The notes beneath the pieces were generated by a model. That model was given only the letters and a program-made list of their open reading frames with translations. It was not told the DNA's origin and did not search any database. From Syntrophorhabdaceae bacterium (GTDB taxonomy: Bacteria > Desulfobacterota > Syntrophorhabdia > Syntrophorhabdales > Syntrophorhabdaceae): a stretch of 64,000 nt of DNA. Location: contig DASXUJ010000075.1 in assembly GCA_036504895.1 (NCBI GenBank), positions 28,043-92,042 of the forward strand, in the 5' to 3' direction. Numbering within the stretch: the first letter of the stretch is position 1; each line of letters begins with the position of its first letter. The translations under genes and the position numbers were made by a program. Shown piece after piece: positions 44,084 to 53,451 of this stretch.

Positions 44084-44518
44084 TCAGTCCTCTTTCCTGC
44101 ATTTCCTGCAAAAACCGTAATACTCGTACCTCATCTTTCTGCTTCTGAACCCTGTTGCCGCTTCGATCAAGGCAGGCACATCCGCAACATCCCTGTCAAA
44201 ATTCTCTATGGCCCCGCATTTTTCGCAGATGAGGTCGATGTGGTCCTCCATGCGCGCCTCATACCTGCTATCCATATTGTCGAACTCGAGCTCCTTGATC
44301 AGTCCCTCCTTCTTGAGCATATTCAACGTGTAATAGACAGTCGAAGTGCTGACCTTCGGCATCGTCTCCCTCACCTTCCTCAGCAAAGCCCGGGCGCTCG
44401 GATGATTATTGTCGCGAGAAAGAAGCCGGATAATCTCCAGCCTCTGGGGCGTGAGCTTCATACCTTTTCTTTTAAGCCCATCGGTTATCTCTTGTCCTCT
44501 ATCGCCGGTCTTACCCAT
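44084..44518 (-). CDS. Fur-family regulator, probably PerR-like
   Basis: The protein is 144 residues from the Met at 44518; the frame extends 13 codons further to 44557 but without a ribosome site. It has the winged helix (LTPQRLEIIRLLSRDNNHPSA, then STSTVYYTLNMLKK), the metal-sensing region with RYEARMEDHID, and two CxxC pairs (Cys98/101 and Cys137/140) that hold structural zinc. It probably represses the adjacent catalase gene until oxidised by peroxide. Fur proper is less likely given the neighbour. Confidence 0.85.
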   Translation of the reverse strand: MGKTGDRGQEITDGLKRKGMKLTPQRLEIIRLLSRDNNHPSARALLRKVRETMPKVSTSTVYYTLNMLKKEGLIKELEFDNMDSRYEARMEDHIDLICEKCGAIENFDRDVADVPALIEAATGFRSRKMRYEYYGFCRKCRKED

Positions 44519-44549
44519 ACACACCTGTACATCGGAATGGTTCCTGACA

Positions 44550-44559
44550 TTAATCATCT
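44550..44559 (-). promoter_or_regulatory. Possible autoregulatory site before the Fur-family gene
   Basis: The minus strand reads AGATGATTAA, nearly the same as the site before the catalase gene. It overlaps a possible promoter whose -35 TTGACA lies just upstream at 44574-44569. Confidence 0.4.
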
Positions 44560-44634
44560 AAAAAGAGAGTGTCAAGGCATATAGAGGCGCGACAAGAGTG
44601 TTTCTTGGGATTGGGGAGTTGCCGATTAAAAAGT

Positions 44635-44671
44635 GACGGCCCCTCCCGGCGGGGACTCGGGAGGGGCCGTC
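44635..44671 (-). terminator. Terminator after the glycine-zipper gene
   Basis: A 14-bp perfect stem (44635-44648 with 44658-44671) has a nine-base loop. In the minus-strand direction it is followed by ACTTTTTAATC, and in the plus direction by TTTT. Confidence 0.85.
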
Positions 44672-44714
44672 TTTTGGAGGTATGTAATGAGGAAGAGCGT
44701 CCTGAACTGCCTTA

Positions 44715-45098
44715 TTATTGTGTCGGGTTGACGGGGACCCAGGCCCTGTGGGCGGGGACCCACTTTCCGCCTATCCATTGCCCCTGAACCATCACCCATT
44801 GTCCCGGGGGTTGCTCCTGAGGACCGGCGGACGCCGCACTCTGTTCTGTATGGGCCAGCCTTGCCTGGTTCTCGTTCTGGTCCACCGCATTTCCTACCAC
44901 GGCGCCTGCAAGCGCCCCGGCGCCCGCTCCTATGAGCGTCCCTGCGGTGTTGCTCCCTATGAGCTGGCCGGCGATCGCGCCGATTCCCGCGCCGATGGCC
45001 GCGCCTTTTTGGGTATTATATCCGGTTGATGTGCATGAAAAAGTGAGAAAACACGCCGCAATAATTACTATGGTGAGGAGTTCTTTCTGGTCTCTCAT
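44715..45098 (-). CDS. Glycine-zipper surface or lipoprotein-like protein
   Basis: The protein is 127 residues from the Met at 45098, where a signal segment (LLTIVIIAACFLTFSC) follows and GGGAGA precedes. A Cys at the end of the signal may be lipidated, though the -3 position is Thr rather than Leu. A Gly-zipper membrane motif (about residues 31-70, GAAIGAGIGAIAGQLIG) follows, and the C-terminal part has three W-rich repeats (GQWVMVQGQWIGGKWVPAH). It resembles small outer-membrane proteins of the YMGG/OmpA-linked type. Confidence 0.8.
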   Translation of the reverse strand: MRDQKELLTIVIIAACFLTFSCTSTGYNTQKGAAIGAGIGAIAGQLIGSNTAGTLIGAGAGALAGAVVGNAVDQNENQARLAHTEQSAASAGPQEQPPGQWVMVQGQWIGGKWVPAHRAWVPVNPTQ

Positions 45099-45426
45099 TT
45101 TCCCGGTCTCCCTGAGGTGCTGGCGCTTCATGGTTATCTGGAAAGCAATATCCATGCCGCGTTCCTCCGAAGGGGAAAAAGGCCGTAAACCGGATAGGGG
45201 CCGGGAAATTCAATAGTCTCGAAGCCCGGCAATCTCTGTCTGTCCGGGTAATTAATGTCGCGTGCTATTAAACCTCCGGGCAATACGGACCTGCCGGCCT
45301 CGAAGTCTGTCGAGTATTATCGCACCCTTACGACCCGCTCTGCCCTCAGACAATTAATGTCGGTTTAAGACCCGCGGGAACGACAATATTGTCGCTCCTC
45401 ATCTTTCTTTTCGCCGGCCCGGTCCG
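45099..45426. other. Intergenic stretch with repeated and palindromic motifs
   Basis: No gene is seen. AATTAATGTCG occurs twice (45250-45260 and 45352-45362), and CGACAATATTGTCG at 45381-45394 is a perfect 14-base palindrome. The stretch separates two minus-strand genes and probably contains the promoter and operator of the glycine-zipper gene. Confidence 0.5.
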
Positions 45427-45771
45427 TTATTGCACGATGCCGGGAGGCGAAGCCTGGCCGCCTCCGAAGCCCTCGGCTTCATCCGCCTTGTCGATAAGCC
45501 ATTGTCCTATGGCGCGGGCCACTTCCGGCCTGACAAGGATACCCGTCATGAGGATCCTCTCCACTACCGGCTCTTTCGGCTCCTCTATCGTCTCGATTCT
45601 GGCCCCCGTGGCCTCGTCCACATCGAGCAAGGTAAGCTCCGGCGCCGCCGGCTTTTCAAGGACCACGTCAAAATAGACCATGCCGTGTGCAGTAACCCCG
45701 CCCCATACTCCGGAAGCGGGTAAAATCCGATGGCCTTCATCTTTTTTCGATCTCACTCTAATCTGTGCCAT
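45427..45771 (-). CDS. Small hypothetical protein
   Basis: This 114-residue soluble protein starts MAQIRVRSKKDEGHRI and has GGAGAG at a good distance before the ATG, so it is well initiated. The middle (TLLDVDEATGARIETIEEP) is acidic and the C-terminus Gly-rich. No family is recognised. It stands alone, divergent from dacA. Confidence 0.65.
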   Translation of the reverse strand: MAQIRVRSKKDEGHRILPASGVWGGVTAHGMVYFDVVLEKPAAPELTLLDVDEATGARIETIEEPKEPVVERILMTGILVRPEVARAIGQWLIDKADEAEGFGGGQASPPGIVQ

Positions 45772-45946
45772 TTTCTCTCCTTCTCCTTATTGAACGAAAT
45801 ACCTGCGGAGGGTCCCCATTTCCATCCTTTTCGCGGGGCAGGACCGGCCGGCCCCGATCTAATGTGTGGCCGTCGTGGGTAAGGTGATCAAAAAATATCG
45901 TCTTCCTTCCCATTTTTTATTTATTATGATATTATTAGACCACGTG

Positions 45947-46945
45947 ATGCAAGACCGATCCCACAAATTATTTAAGAGCGGCTCAAGCTTCACCATATTG
46001 TTGCTTCTCTTCGTTCTTTTTCCCCTCTTCCTTTCCGCAAACGACGATATCACCGCCAAGGCGTATATCCTTGTCGAGAAAGATACATTCAATGTCATCG
46101 CGGGACGCGATTGGGACCGAAGGCTCCCTCCGGCCAGCACTACGAAAGTGATGACCACCATCGTCGCCATGGAAAGGTTGAACGGCGAAGAGGCCATAGT
46201 GCCGGACAGCAACGTACTGAAATTCCCCCGCTCGAAGCTGCACCTCGTTCCCGGAAGCAGTTACACCTCCATGGACCTTATAAAGGGCGCCATGATCGAG
46301 TCGGCTAATGACGCGGCGTATACTCTCGGCGCCTATGTGGGCGGCTCGGAAGAGAATTTTGCCCGCCTCATGAATGAGAAAGCCCTCGCCATCGGCGCAC
46401 GGAACACCAATTTCAAGAATGCCTCGGGTCTTTATGTGGAAGGTCAATATACAAGCTGCTACGACCTCGCCCTCATGTTCCGGTATGCCCTGGCAAAGGA
46501 TAAATTCAGGGAAATAATAGGCACCAAGTATTTCCTCTTTCAGGACCGCCAGAAAGCCACCCGCTACCGGAATCACAACAGGTTCCTCTTCTGTTTCGAG
46601 CCTGCGGTGGGAGGCAAGACGGGCTTCACCCAGGTTTCGAAGCATACCTATGTCGGAGCATTCGAAAAGGATGGTAAAGAGTATATCCTCTCCCTTCTGG
46701 CGAGCAGGGACCTCTGGGGAGATTCGATCCGAATTCTGAAGAACGTCTTCGAGGAGCTCCCCTCGGATCGGGAGATACGGCTTGCCAAAGCCCACGCCAT
46801 TACCCTCACCTCCTATAGACAAAAGAGTGAGGTCCCACCTTCCTTAAAAATCAGCAGCGAGAAGAAAAAACATATGGTGAAGAAGAAACAATCTGTCAAA
46901 AAGAAGCGGGCAGGAAAGAAAAGCAAAAAAATTACACGGGTGTGA
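45947..46945 (+). CDS. dacA: D-alanyl-D-alanine carboxypeptidase (PBP5/6 type)
   Basis: The protein is about 332 residues from the ATG at 45947. A signal peptide spans residues 8-31. The SxxK motif is STTK (Ser64, Lys67), SxN is SAN (119-121), and KTG appears in GGKTGFTQVS. The usual C-terminal beta domain and amphipathic anchor are replaced by a 30-residue Lys-rich tail, which may bind the membrane or wall by charge. It trims the terminal D-Ala of peptidoglycan. The following gene overlaps by one base. Confidence 0.9.
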   Translation: MQDRSHKLFKSGSSFTILLLLFVLFPLFLSANDDITAKAYILVEKDTFNVIAGRDWDRRLPPASTTKVMTTIVAMERLNGEEAIVPDSNVLKFPRSKLHLVPGSSYTSMDLIKGAMIESANDAAYTLGAYVGGSEENFARLMNEKALAIGARNTNFKNASGLYVEGQYTSCYDLALMFRYALAKDKFREIIGTKYFLFQDRQKATRYRNHNRFLFCFEPAVGGKTGFTQVSKHTYVGAFEKDGKEYILSLLASRDLWGDSIRILKNVFEELPSDREIRLAKAHAITLTSYRQKSEVPPSLKISSEKKKHMVKKKQSVKKKRAGKKSKKITRV

Positions 46946-48276
46946 TGAAGCGCTGGTGGCTGCTTTTCATAATCCTTCTTTCTTTCCTCCTCCCACTCAA
47001 TGGATATGGCCTTTCTGTTGAGGAAGAAAAGAAGTACGGGAAAGAGGTCTATCTTCAGATAGCCCAGAGCATACCCGTCAATAATGACATCTACATCTCC
47101 TTTTATCTCCGTACCGTCACCGACCGGCTCGAAGCAGCGACAAACCTCGATATGCCCATATTCTTCACGGTGATCGATTCCATCTCCCTCGATGCCTTCG
47201 CTACGATTGGGGGTTATGTCTTCATCACTACGGGACTCATTGCAATGACCGATTCCGAAGAGGAGCTTGCAGGGGTACTGGCACACGAGTTTGCCCACAT
47301 ATCGAAACGGCATGTTTCAAAAGCCATAGAAAAAAATAAAATCAGCAATTGGGGCACCATCGCGACGCTCCTCGCCGCCGCGATCATCCCGAGCCCCATA
47401 GCAAAATCAGCCATAATGGCCACGGGCCTTGCGGGAGCGCAGCAGGTGGCAATATCCTATACGAGAGAGAATGAGGAAGAGGCGGACAAAGTGGGCGCTA
47501 CCAACGCCGACAAGGCCGGTTACGGCGGATTGGGGACCGCGGAATTCCTGAAGAAATTGCGTGCCACTTCCGACAACAGGCAGGTCCCCCGCTATCTTCT
47601 CACTCACCCCTACCACAGCGAAAGGATCATCAAAATCGAACAGGATTGGAGGGGGAGTAAATGCCGCCTCGATACATCCTTTTACCCCTATCTCGTGGCG
47701 AGGGCCCAGATCCTCCATGGCACCGCGGGTCTCGGCATGGAAGAGATATGGATTGCCCGGAACCTTCGGAATAAAGAGGACCCCGTAAGCGCCTATGGCG
47801 CGGCCCTCGTCTATTCCCTTAAAGGAAATGAGGAAGAGGCAATAGCACTCGCCCGGACCATCAAGTCGCCTTACAGGAACCTGTTCCTTTCCGAGGTGCT
47901 TATCAATGCCCGGAGATTCAGCGAGGCAATCGCACTTCTGAAAAATGAGATGAATCCCATAGCCCGATATTTCCTCGGCAGGGCATATGAAGGGAACGGC
48001 GATCGCGAATTAGCCGTCTCAACGTACAAAAGCCTCTTCCGTTATGCGGATATTTATCCCGAGCTTTATAAAAGGGCAGGAATGATTTCAGGCATGATGG
48101 GAAACGAAGGTGAAGGCTACGAAGACCTCGGCCGATATTATCTGATCAATGGGAACATGGATCAGGCCCGGATCAGCTTCGAAAAAGCGGTGAACAAGTA
48201 CGGCATCAACAGCGCACGGGCAAAAGAGGTAATGAAAATCCTCGACAAACTCCCGAAAAAAGGCCGGACCGGATAG
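46945..48276 (+). CDS. BepA-like periplasmic M48 metalloprotease with TPR repeats
   Basis: The protein is about 443 residues with a signal peptide (residues 3-24). The zinc motif HEFAH is at 114-118, the third ligand is in the ENEEEADKVG region, and a TPR-like C-terminal half covers about 255-435. This matches BepA/YfgC, which assembles or degrades outer-membrane proteins such as LptD. It is coupled to dacA through TGATG. The envelope theme is shared with tamA, tamB and degP. Confidence 0.9.
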   Translation: MKRWWLLFIILLSFLLPLNGYGLSVEEEKKYGKEVYLQIAQSIPVNNDIYISFYLRTVTDRLEAATNLDMPIFFTVIDSISLDAFATIGGYVFITTGLIAMTDSEEELAGVLAHEFAHISKRHVSKAIEKNKISNWGTIATLLAAAIIPSPIAKSAIMATGLAGAQQVAISYTRENEEEADKVGATNADKAGYGGLGTAEFLKKLRATSDNRQVPRYLLTHPYHSERIIKIEQDWRGSKCRLDTSFYPYLVARAQILHGTAGLGMEEIWIARNLRNKEDPVSAYGAALVYSLKGNEEEAIALARTIKSPYRNLFLSEVLINARRFSEAIALLKNEMNPIARYFLGRAYEGNGDRELAVSTYKSLFRYADIYPELYKRAGMISGMMGNEGEGYEDLGRYYLINGNMDQARISFEKAVNKYGINSARAKEVMKILDKLPKKGRTG

Positions 48277-48359
48277 GTCCGGAGCGTTCCGGTAATTAAC
48301 AGAAGTTCCTCGTTCAATCGATCTACCCGATCAGCCCCTGAGGCTCTGTTCAGAAAAAA

Positions 48360-49328
48360 TTATGCGAAGCAGGTAGCCGCTTTTTCCATCTTTGCCCTGA
48401 TATTGAGCCCGTGGACGCAACGTGCTTTGCACACCGCACAGCCGATACATACCGAGGGGGATGCCTCTTTGCCGATCTCTTTATAAGTCGACCGGGCAAG
48501 CTCCGCACTCCCATAGCCCTCCAGGTACATGAGACTCCTGTTGACCGTGCTTATCGCCACGTGTCCGGGACAGGTGGCTTCACAATCGGCGCAAAGGCGG
48601 CAATAGATACCCTCTACCGCGTGTGAATATCGTGTGAGTATCCGGGCGTCGGAGGCGGTGAATTTCATGCCCATAACCGCCGTATCCTCCTCCACCATGG
48701 CCATGTCCTTCATCCCCGGGATGGCGGCGGTCACATTCTGATCGAGAAGAGCCCATTTGAGGGCAGCCTGATGGGGACTCAACGGGCCCAAAGCCTCAGT
48801 CTTGTATCCTCCCGCCTGAGTTTTCATGGCGATTACGCCCACACCGGTTAATGCAGCCCGGGCAATGGCTTCCTTGATCCCGGGAGGGCTCTTGAAATTA
48901 TACCCTACCGCAACGGTGTCGTAGAATTTCTCCGGATCGGCGGCCATGGCATTGAGGACATCCGCCTGGTTCGTATGGGTCGTGAGGCCGACATACCTCA
49001 CTTTCCCCTGCGCGCGAAGACCCTTGAGTACTTCCCGTGTCTCACGGGCAAGGGCACGGGCCTTGCTGTTGCTATCCACATTGTGGAGCTGAATGACATC
49101 GATATAATCGGTCCTCAATTTTTTGAGGCTCGTCTCCACGTCCGCGGTAATATGTTCCGGAGAGATCCAGGCTGCTTTTGTGGCTAGAAATACCTTGTCC
49201 CTTCTGCCCTTGAGCGCCCTGCCCACGATTTCCTCATTTCTGCCGTTCATATACCTGCGGGCCGTATCGACGTAATTGATGCCGCGATCGAAAGCCGCTT
49301 CCATAACCTCATGGTCCTGGGTGAGCAT
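48360..49328 (-). CDS. Aldo-keto reductase with C-terminal ferredoxin part, N-terminally short
   Basis: The 322-residue protein has the AKR catalytic tetrad (Asp21, Tyr26, Lys51, His82) and a C-terminal iron-sulfur part with CRLCADCEATC and CIGCAVCKARC. About 30 residues that normally form the first barrel strand are missing. Upstream in the same frame only seven codons stay open before a TAG, and none is a start. The gene may be truncated or start-disrupted, or the fold may tolerate the loss. Such fusions often reduce carbonyls with ferredoxin involvement. Confidence 0.75.
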   Translation of the reverse strand: MLTQDHEVMEAAFDRGINYVDTARRYMNGRNEEIVGRALKGRRDKVFLATKAAWISPEHITADVETSLKKLRTDYIDVIQLHNVDSNSKARALARETREVLKGLRAQGKVRYVGLTTHTNQADVLNAMAADPEKFYDTVAVGYNFKSPPGIKEAIARAALTGVGVIAMKTQAGGYKTEALGPLSPHQAALKWALLDQNVTAAIPGMKDMAMVEEDTAVMGMKFTASDARILTRYSHAVEGIYCRLCADCEATCPGHVAISTVNRSLMYLEGYGSAELARSTYKEIGKEASPSVCIGCAVCKARCVHGLNIRAKMEKAATCFA

Positions 49329-49520
49329 GGCCTGTCCTACATAATAATACTATAAGCCAGGAATTGCGGAATTTTTCCGGCAGATGGCGAGATCGTCTCT
49401 TTTCGCAGTTGACTTTGCCAAGGGATGGAGAGAATAATTATGATACCAATGCAAGGGGCGCTCAAATGTGCGGCCCGAGTTCGGACTACCTGCCCATAAG
49501 ATATACCTGAAGGAGATGCT

Positions 49521-52103
49521 ATGAGAAACATAAAGAAGGACAATGGGGGGAGCAACAAAATCCGCTCCTCTTCTCCCCTTTCCCGGATGCGCCGGACAGG
49601 CACCGATCCCGAGGTGCTCAAACTCGATTTTTTGGAGCACCTCAATTATACCATGGGGAGAACCCTTGAACTCGCTACATTACATGACTATTACATGGCC
49701 TTTGCGTATACCGTCCGGGACAGGCTGCTCGGCCGCTGGCTCCATTCCATAAAACATCATATGAATAACAAATCACGCTTTGTCGGATATTTCTCCGCGG
49801 AATTTCTCGTCGGCCCCCACCTGGAAAATAACCTCATCAACCTGGGGATGTACGACTGCGCCCGTAAGGCCCTGGCCGGACTCCATATCGATCTCAAGGC
49901 ATTGATCGAAGCAGAGAAGGAGCCGGGCCTCGGGAGCGGCGGACTCGGCCGGCTCTCCGCGTGCTATCTCGATTCTCTCTCCACCCTTAACATACACGCG
50001 ATCGGTTACGGCATACGGTACGAATTCGGTATATTCGATCAGGAGATCAGGGACGGCGGACAATCGGAGAAGACCGATAAATGGCTGAGCCGGGGGAACC
50101 CCTGGGAGATCATTCAACCCGAGCTGAGCCAGGAGGTAGGGCTCGGGGGCTACACGGAAATCTTGACGGACGAGAAGGGGGAATACAAGGTAAAATGGGT
50201 CCCTGCGAAGATGATCAAGGGCGTGCCCTATGATACGCCGATCACCGGGTACGGGAGCCTTCTCTGTAATACCCTTCGCCTCTGGAAGTCCGAGGCCATC
50301 GAATCTTTTGATTTCCAGGACTTCAATGTGGGCAATTATTACGAAGCCGTGGAGGAGAAGGTTACCTGGGAGACGATCACCAAGGTCCTCTACCCGAATG
50401 ACGAGCCTGTAACCGGCAAGAAACTCCGTTTCGTGCAGCAGTACTTTTTTGTCTCCTGCTCGCTCAAGGACATGCTCAGGGTCTTTGGTATTTTCGGCGT
50501 CTCTCCTCAAGAGTTCCATGACCGTCTCTCCATACAGCTCAATGATACCCATCCCTCTATCGCGGTGGCGGAGCTGATGCGGCTTCTCGTCGATGAATAT
50601 GAGGTGGACTGGGATAGGGCATGGGACGTGACCAGGCGGACCTTCGCCTATACCAACCACACTCTCCTGCCCGAGGCGCTCGAGACATGGCCGGTATCTA
50701 TGTTCGAGGAGATCCTCCCGCGCCACCTGGAGATCATTTATGAGGTCAACCGCAGATTTCTCGGTCTGGTGCGCCTCAGATTTCCGGGAGAAGAAGACCG
50801 GGTCCGCCGTATGTCTCTCATCAATGAATCAGGGGAGCGCTTCGTGCGCATGGCCCACCTTGCCTCGGTGGGGAGCCACGCGATCAACGGGGTTGCCGAG
50901 CTTCACAGCGAGCTCCTCAGGCGTGACCTGCTCCGCGATTTCGCAGAATACGACCCGGCTCTTTTTACGAACGTGACGAACGGGGTCACTCCCCGGCGAT
51001 TTCTCCTTCTCAGCAACCCCCGCCTCTCCCGCCTTATCACCTCGGCTATCGGCGATGGATGGATCACCGATCTCCAGGAACTCAGGAAGCTCGAACAACA
51101 TGTGAATGATAAAGCCTTTCTTCACAAGTGGCGGGCAGCCAAGAGGGCGAACAAAAAGGACCTTGCGGCCCTGGTGAAAGAGCGCTGCAATGTGACGATC
51201 GACCCCTCGTCCCTTTTCGATATTCAGGTCAAAAGAATCCACGAGTATAAAAGACAGCACCTCAATATTCTCCACATCCTCACTCTCTATAACCGCATCC
51301 TTGCGGACCCGGATGAGGAGATTACCCCCCGCACGTTTATTTTCGGCGGAAAAGCCGCCCCAGGGTATTATATGGCGAAGCTTATCATCAAGCTCATTCA
51401 TTCGGTGGCGGACGCGGTACACGGAAATCCCGTAGTAGCGGATAGGCTGAAGGTCGTATTCTTTCCCAACTTTAATGTGAAGAACGGCCAGAAGATCTGT
51501 CCCGCCGCCGACCTTTCGGAGCAGATATCCCTTGCAGGGAAAGAGGCCTCAGGAACGGGAAACATGAAGTTCACCATGAACGGCGCCCTCACCATCGGGA
51601 CCCTCGATGGGGCAAATGTGGAGATACGGGAAGAAGTAGGTTCCGAGAATTTCTTTCTCTTCGGCTTAACTACTCCGGAGGTGGCCGAGGTTCGGAGCCG
51701 CGGCTATATACCGCACTCTTATTATGAAGCCGACGGGGAGCTGAGAGCGGCAATCGATCTCATATCTTCAGGCTTCCTGTCCGGGGGTGACCCTGCGCCC
51801 TTCCAGGCCCTCGTCCAATCCCTCCTCGGCAGCGACCCCTATATGGTCCTCGCCGATTACCGGTCCTATATCGATACTCAGGACAAGGTCGGCAAAGCAT
51901 TCAGGCACGGGAACCGCTGGGCGAGAACGTCCATCCTGAATACTGCCCGGGCGGGAAAGTTTTCTTCCGACAGGGCGATAAAGGAGTATGGGGAGCGCAT
52001 CTGGAACGTGAGTCCCGCGGCAGCCGGCCGTCTGAATGCGCCCCCTCATCCCGCGGAGGGCCCTGTGCTCATCGGCCATAGGAAGGACATAAAAAATCTT
52101 TGA
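49521..52103 (+). CDS. glgP: Glycogen/starch phosphorylase
   Basis: This 860-residue enzyme of the GT35 family carries the PLP-lysine signature EASGTGNMKFTMNGALTIGT and the active-site regions GSGGLGRLSACYLDS and TNHTLLPEALETW. It releases glucose-1-phosphate from alpha-glucans. An extra N-terminal 25 residues make it slightly longer than E. coli GlgP. AAGGAG precedes the ATG. No other glycogen gene is adjacent. Confidence 0.95.
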   Translation: MRNIKKDNGGSNKIRSSSPLSRMRRTGTDPEVLKLDFLEHLNYTMGRTLELATLHDYYMAFAYTVRDRLLGRWLHSIKHHMNNKSRFVGYFSAEFLVGPHLENNLINLGMYDCARKALAGLHIDLKALIEAEKEPGLGSGGLGRLSACYLDSLSTLNIHAIGYGIRYEFGIFDQEIRDGGQSEKTDKWLSRGNPWEIIQPELSQEVGLGGYTEILTDEKGEYKVKWVPAKMIKGVPYDTPITGYGSLLCNTLRLWKSEAIESFDFQDFNVGNYYEAVEEKVTWETITKVLYPNDEPVTGKKLRFVQQYFFVSCSLKDMLRVFGIFGVSPQEFHDRLSIQLNDTHPSIAVAELMRLLVDEYEVDWDRAWDVTRRTFAYTNHTLLPEALETWPVSMFEEILPRHLEIIYEVNRRFLGLVRLRFPGEEDRVRRMSLINESGERFVRMAHLASVGSHAINGVAELHSELLRRDLLRDFAEYDPALFTNVTNGVTPRRFLLLSNPRLSRLITSAIGDGWITDLQELRKLEQHVNDKAFLHKWRAAKRANKKDLAALVKERCNVTIDPSSLFDIQVKRIHEYKRQHLNILHILTLYNRILADPDEEITPRTFIFGGKAAPGYYMAKLIIKLIHSVADAVHGNPVVADRLKVVFFPNFNVKNGQKICPAADLSEQISLAGKEASGTGNMKFTMNGALTIGTLDGANVEIREEVGSENFFLFGLTTPEVAEVRSRGYIPHSYYEADGELRAAIDLISSGFLSGGDPAPFQALVQSLLGSDPYMVLADYRSYIDTQDKVGKAFRHGNRWARTSILNTARAGKFSSDRAIKEYGERIWNVSPAAAGRLNAPPHPAEGPVLIGHRKDIKNL

Positions 52104-52145
52104 CCGAATTCCACCACGTCTCTTCCTGTCTTAGGTTAGAGAAGG

Positions 52146-53327
52146 ATGGGGACGGAGCTTACAAAAATTTTTCAGGATTTTGTAAAGAACGAGAAAACGG
52201 GCGGCTTCGTGCTCGTCTTCTCGACCCTGGCATCCATTCTTGTTACGAATACCCCGCTGGGCGTTTACTACAGGGGATTCTGGGATTACAACCTTCAGAT
52301 CACGCTGCCCTTCACGACCCTGAGCCACAGCATCGCGGAGTGGATAAACGACGGGGTAATGACGGTTTTTTTTCTCCTCGTGGGACTGGAGATCGAAAGG
52401 GAGCTTTACGCCGGGGAGCTGGCACAGCCCAGAAAGGCGGTCCTCCCGGTAATGGCAGCCATTGGGGGAATGGTGGTGCCTGCCCTGATACATCTCGCTT
52501 TTAACACAGGCGCCCCTACGCAGGCGGGCTTCGCAGTTCCCATGGCAACGGATATCGCCTTTTCCCTCGGCGTCCTCTCCCTCCTCGGTCGAAGGGTCCC
52601 CGTTTCTTTGAAAGTGGTTCTCACCGCCCTCGCCATCATCGACGATCTGGGCGCCATACTCATCATCGCCTTCTTCTATGTACGGGCATTTTCATGCTTA
52701 TCGTTGGCATGCGCCCTGGCCATATTCGCGCTCCTCATCGCCTTGAACAGACTGAACAACAAGATCATTTCGATCTATCTGGTCGCCGGAGTGTTTATGT
52801 GGTTCTTTATGCTGAAATCAGGAGTTCACCCCACCATCACGGGCGTATTGCTCGCCTTTGCAATCCCTTACGGCAAGGGTAATCAGTCCTCACCCTCTTA
52901 CAAGGTAGAGCGGTTTCTCGACAGGCCGGTGCCTCTCATAATCGTCCCCCTTTTCGTCCTCGCCAACACGGCAATTCTTTTCTCTCCCGGCTGGTATGAA
53001 ACGCTTATGGACCGTAACACGTGGGGCATTTTCCTGGGGCTCCTTCTGGGAAAACCGGTCGGTATTATGCTATTTGCCTTTCTCGCCGTAAAATTGGGTA
53101 TGGGAAGGCTGCCCGGCGACCTCGGGTGGAGGCATATAGTGGGCATGGGGCTGCTGGGAGGGATCGGTTTCACCATGTCCATATTCATCACCAACCTGGC
53201 CTTCGGTGATCCGGTGTTGGTCAGAAATTCCAAAGTGGCTGTTTTAGCCGCCTCCGTGGCCGCCTCTCTTTGCGGTCTCTTTCTGCTATATTCCGCAAAA
53301 CGTATACGGGTCCGGGAGGGCCGATAA
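52146..53327 (+). CDS. nhaA: Na+/H+ antiporter NhaA
   Basis: The 393-residue membrane protein has about 12 helices. The ion-binding aspartate pair is in the conserved LAIIDDLGAI, and the family segments GMVVPALIHLAFN and GFAVPMATDIAFSLGVLSLL are present. It expels sodium in exchange for protons. The start is 42 bases after glgP on the same strand, but a shared transcript is not certain. Confidence 0.95.
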   Translation: MGTELTKIFQDFVKNEKTGGFVLVFSTLASILVTNTPLGVYYRGFWDYNLQITLPFTTLSHSIAEWINDGVMTVFFLLVGLEIERELYAGELAQPRKAVLPVMAAIGGMVVPALIHLAFNTGAPTQAGFAVPMATDIAFSLGVLSLLGRRVPVSLKVVLTALAIIDDLGAILIIAFFYVRAFSCLSLACALAIFALLIALNRLNNKIISIYLVAGVFMWFFMLKSGVHPTITGVLLAFAIPYGKGNQSSPSYKVERFLDRPVPLIIVPLFVLANTAILFSPGWYETLMDRNTWGIFLGLLLGKPVGIMLFAFLAVKLGMGRLPGDLGWRHIVGMGLLGGIGFTMSIFITNLAFGDPVLVRNSKVAVLAASVAASLCGLFLLYSAKRIRVREGR

Positions 53328-53451
53328 AATAGTCCCTGAGGTCTCTGTTAATCGGCGCGAAGGAGGGAACTCGCCAAAGGGTCCGCACTGTGATATAGTA
53401 GGGCATCCGCCTTTTCGGGGCAGAGATAATCACCGCAGAAGGAGACGGCAG

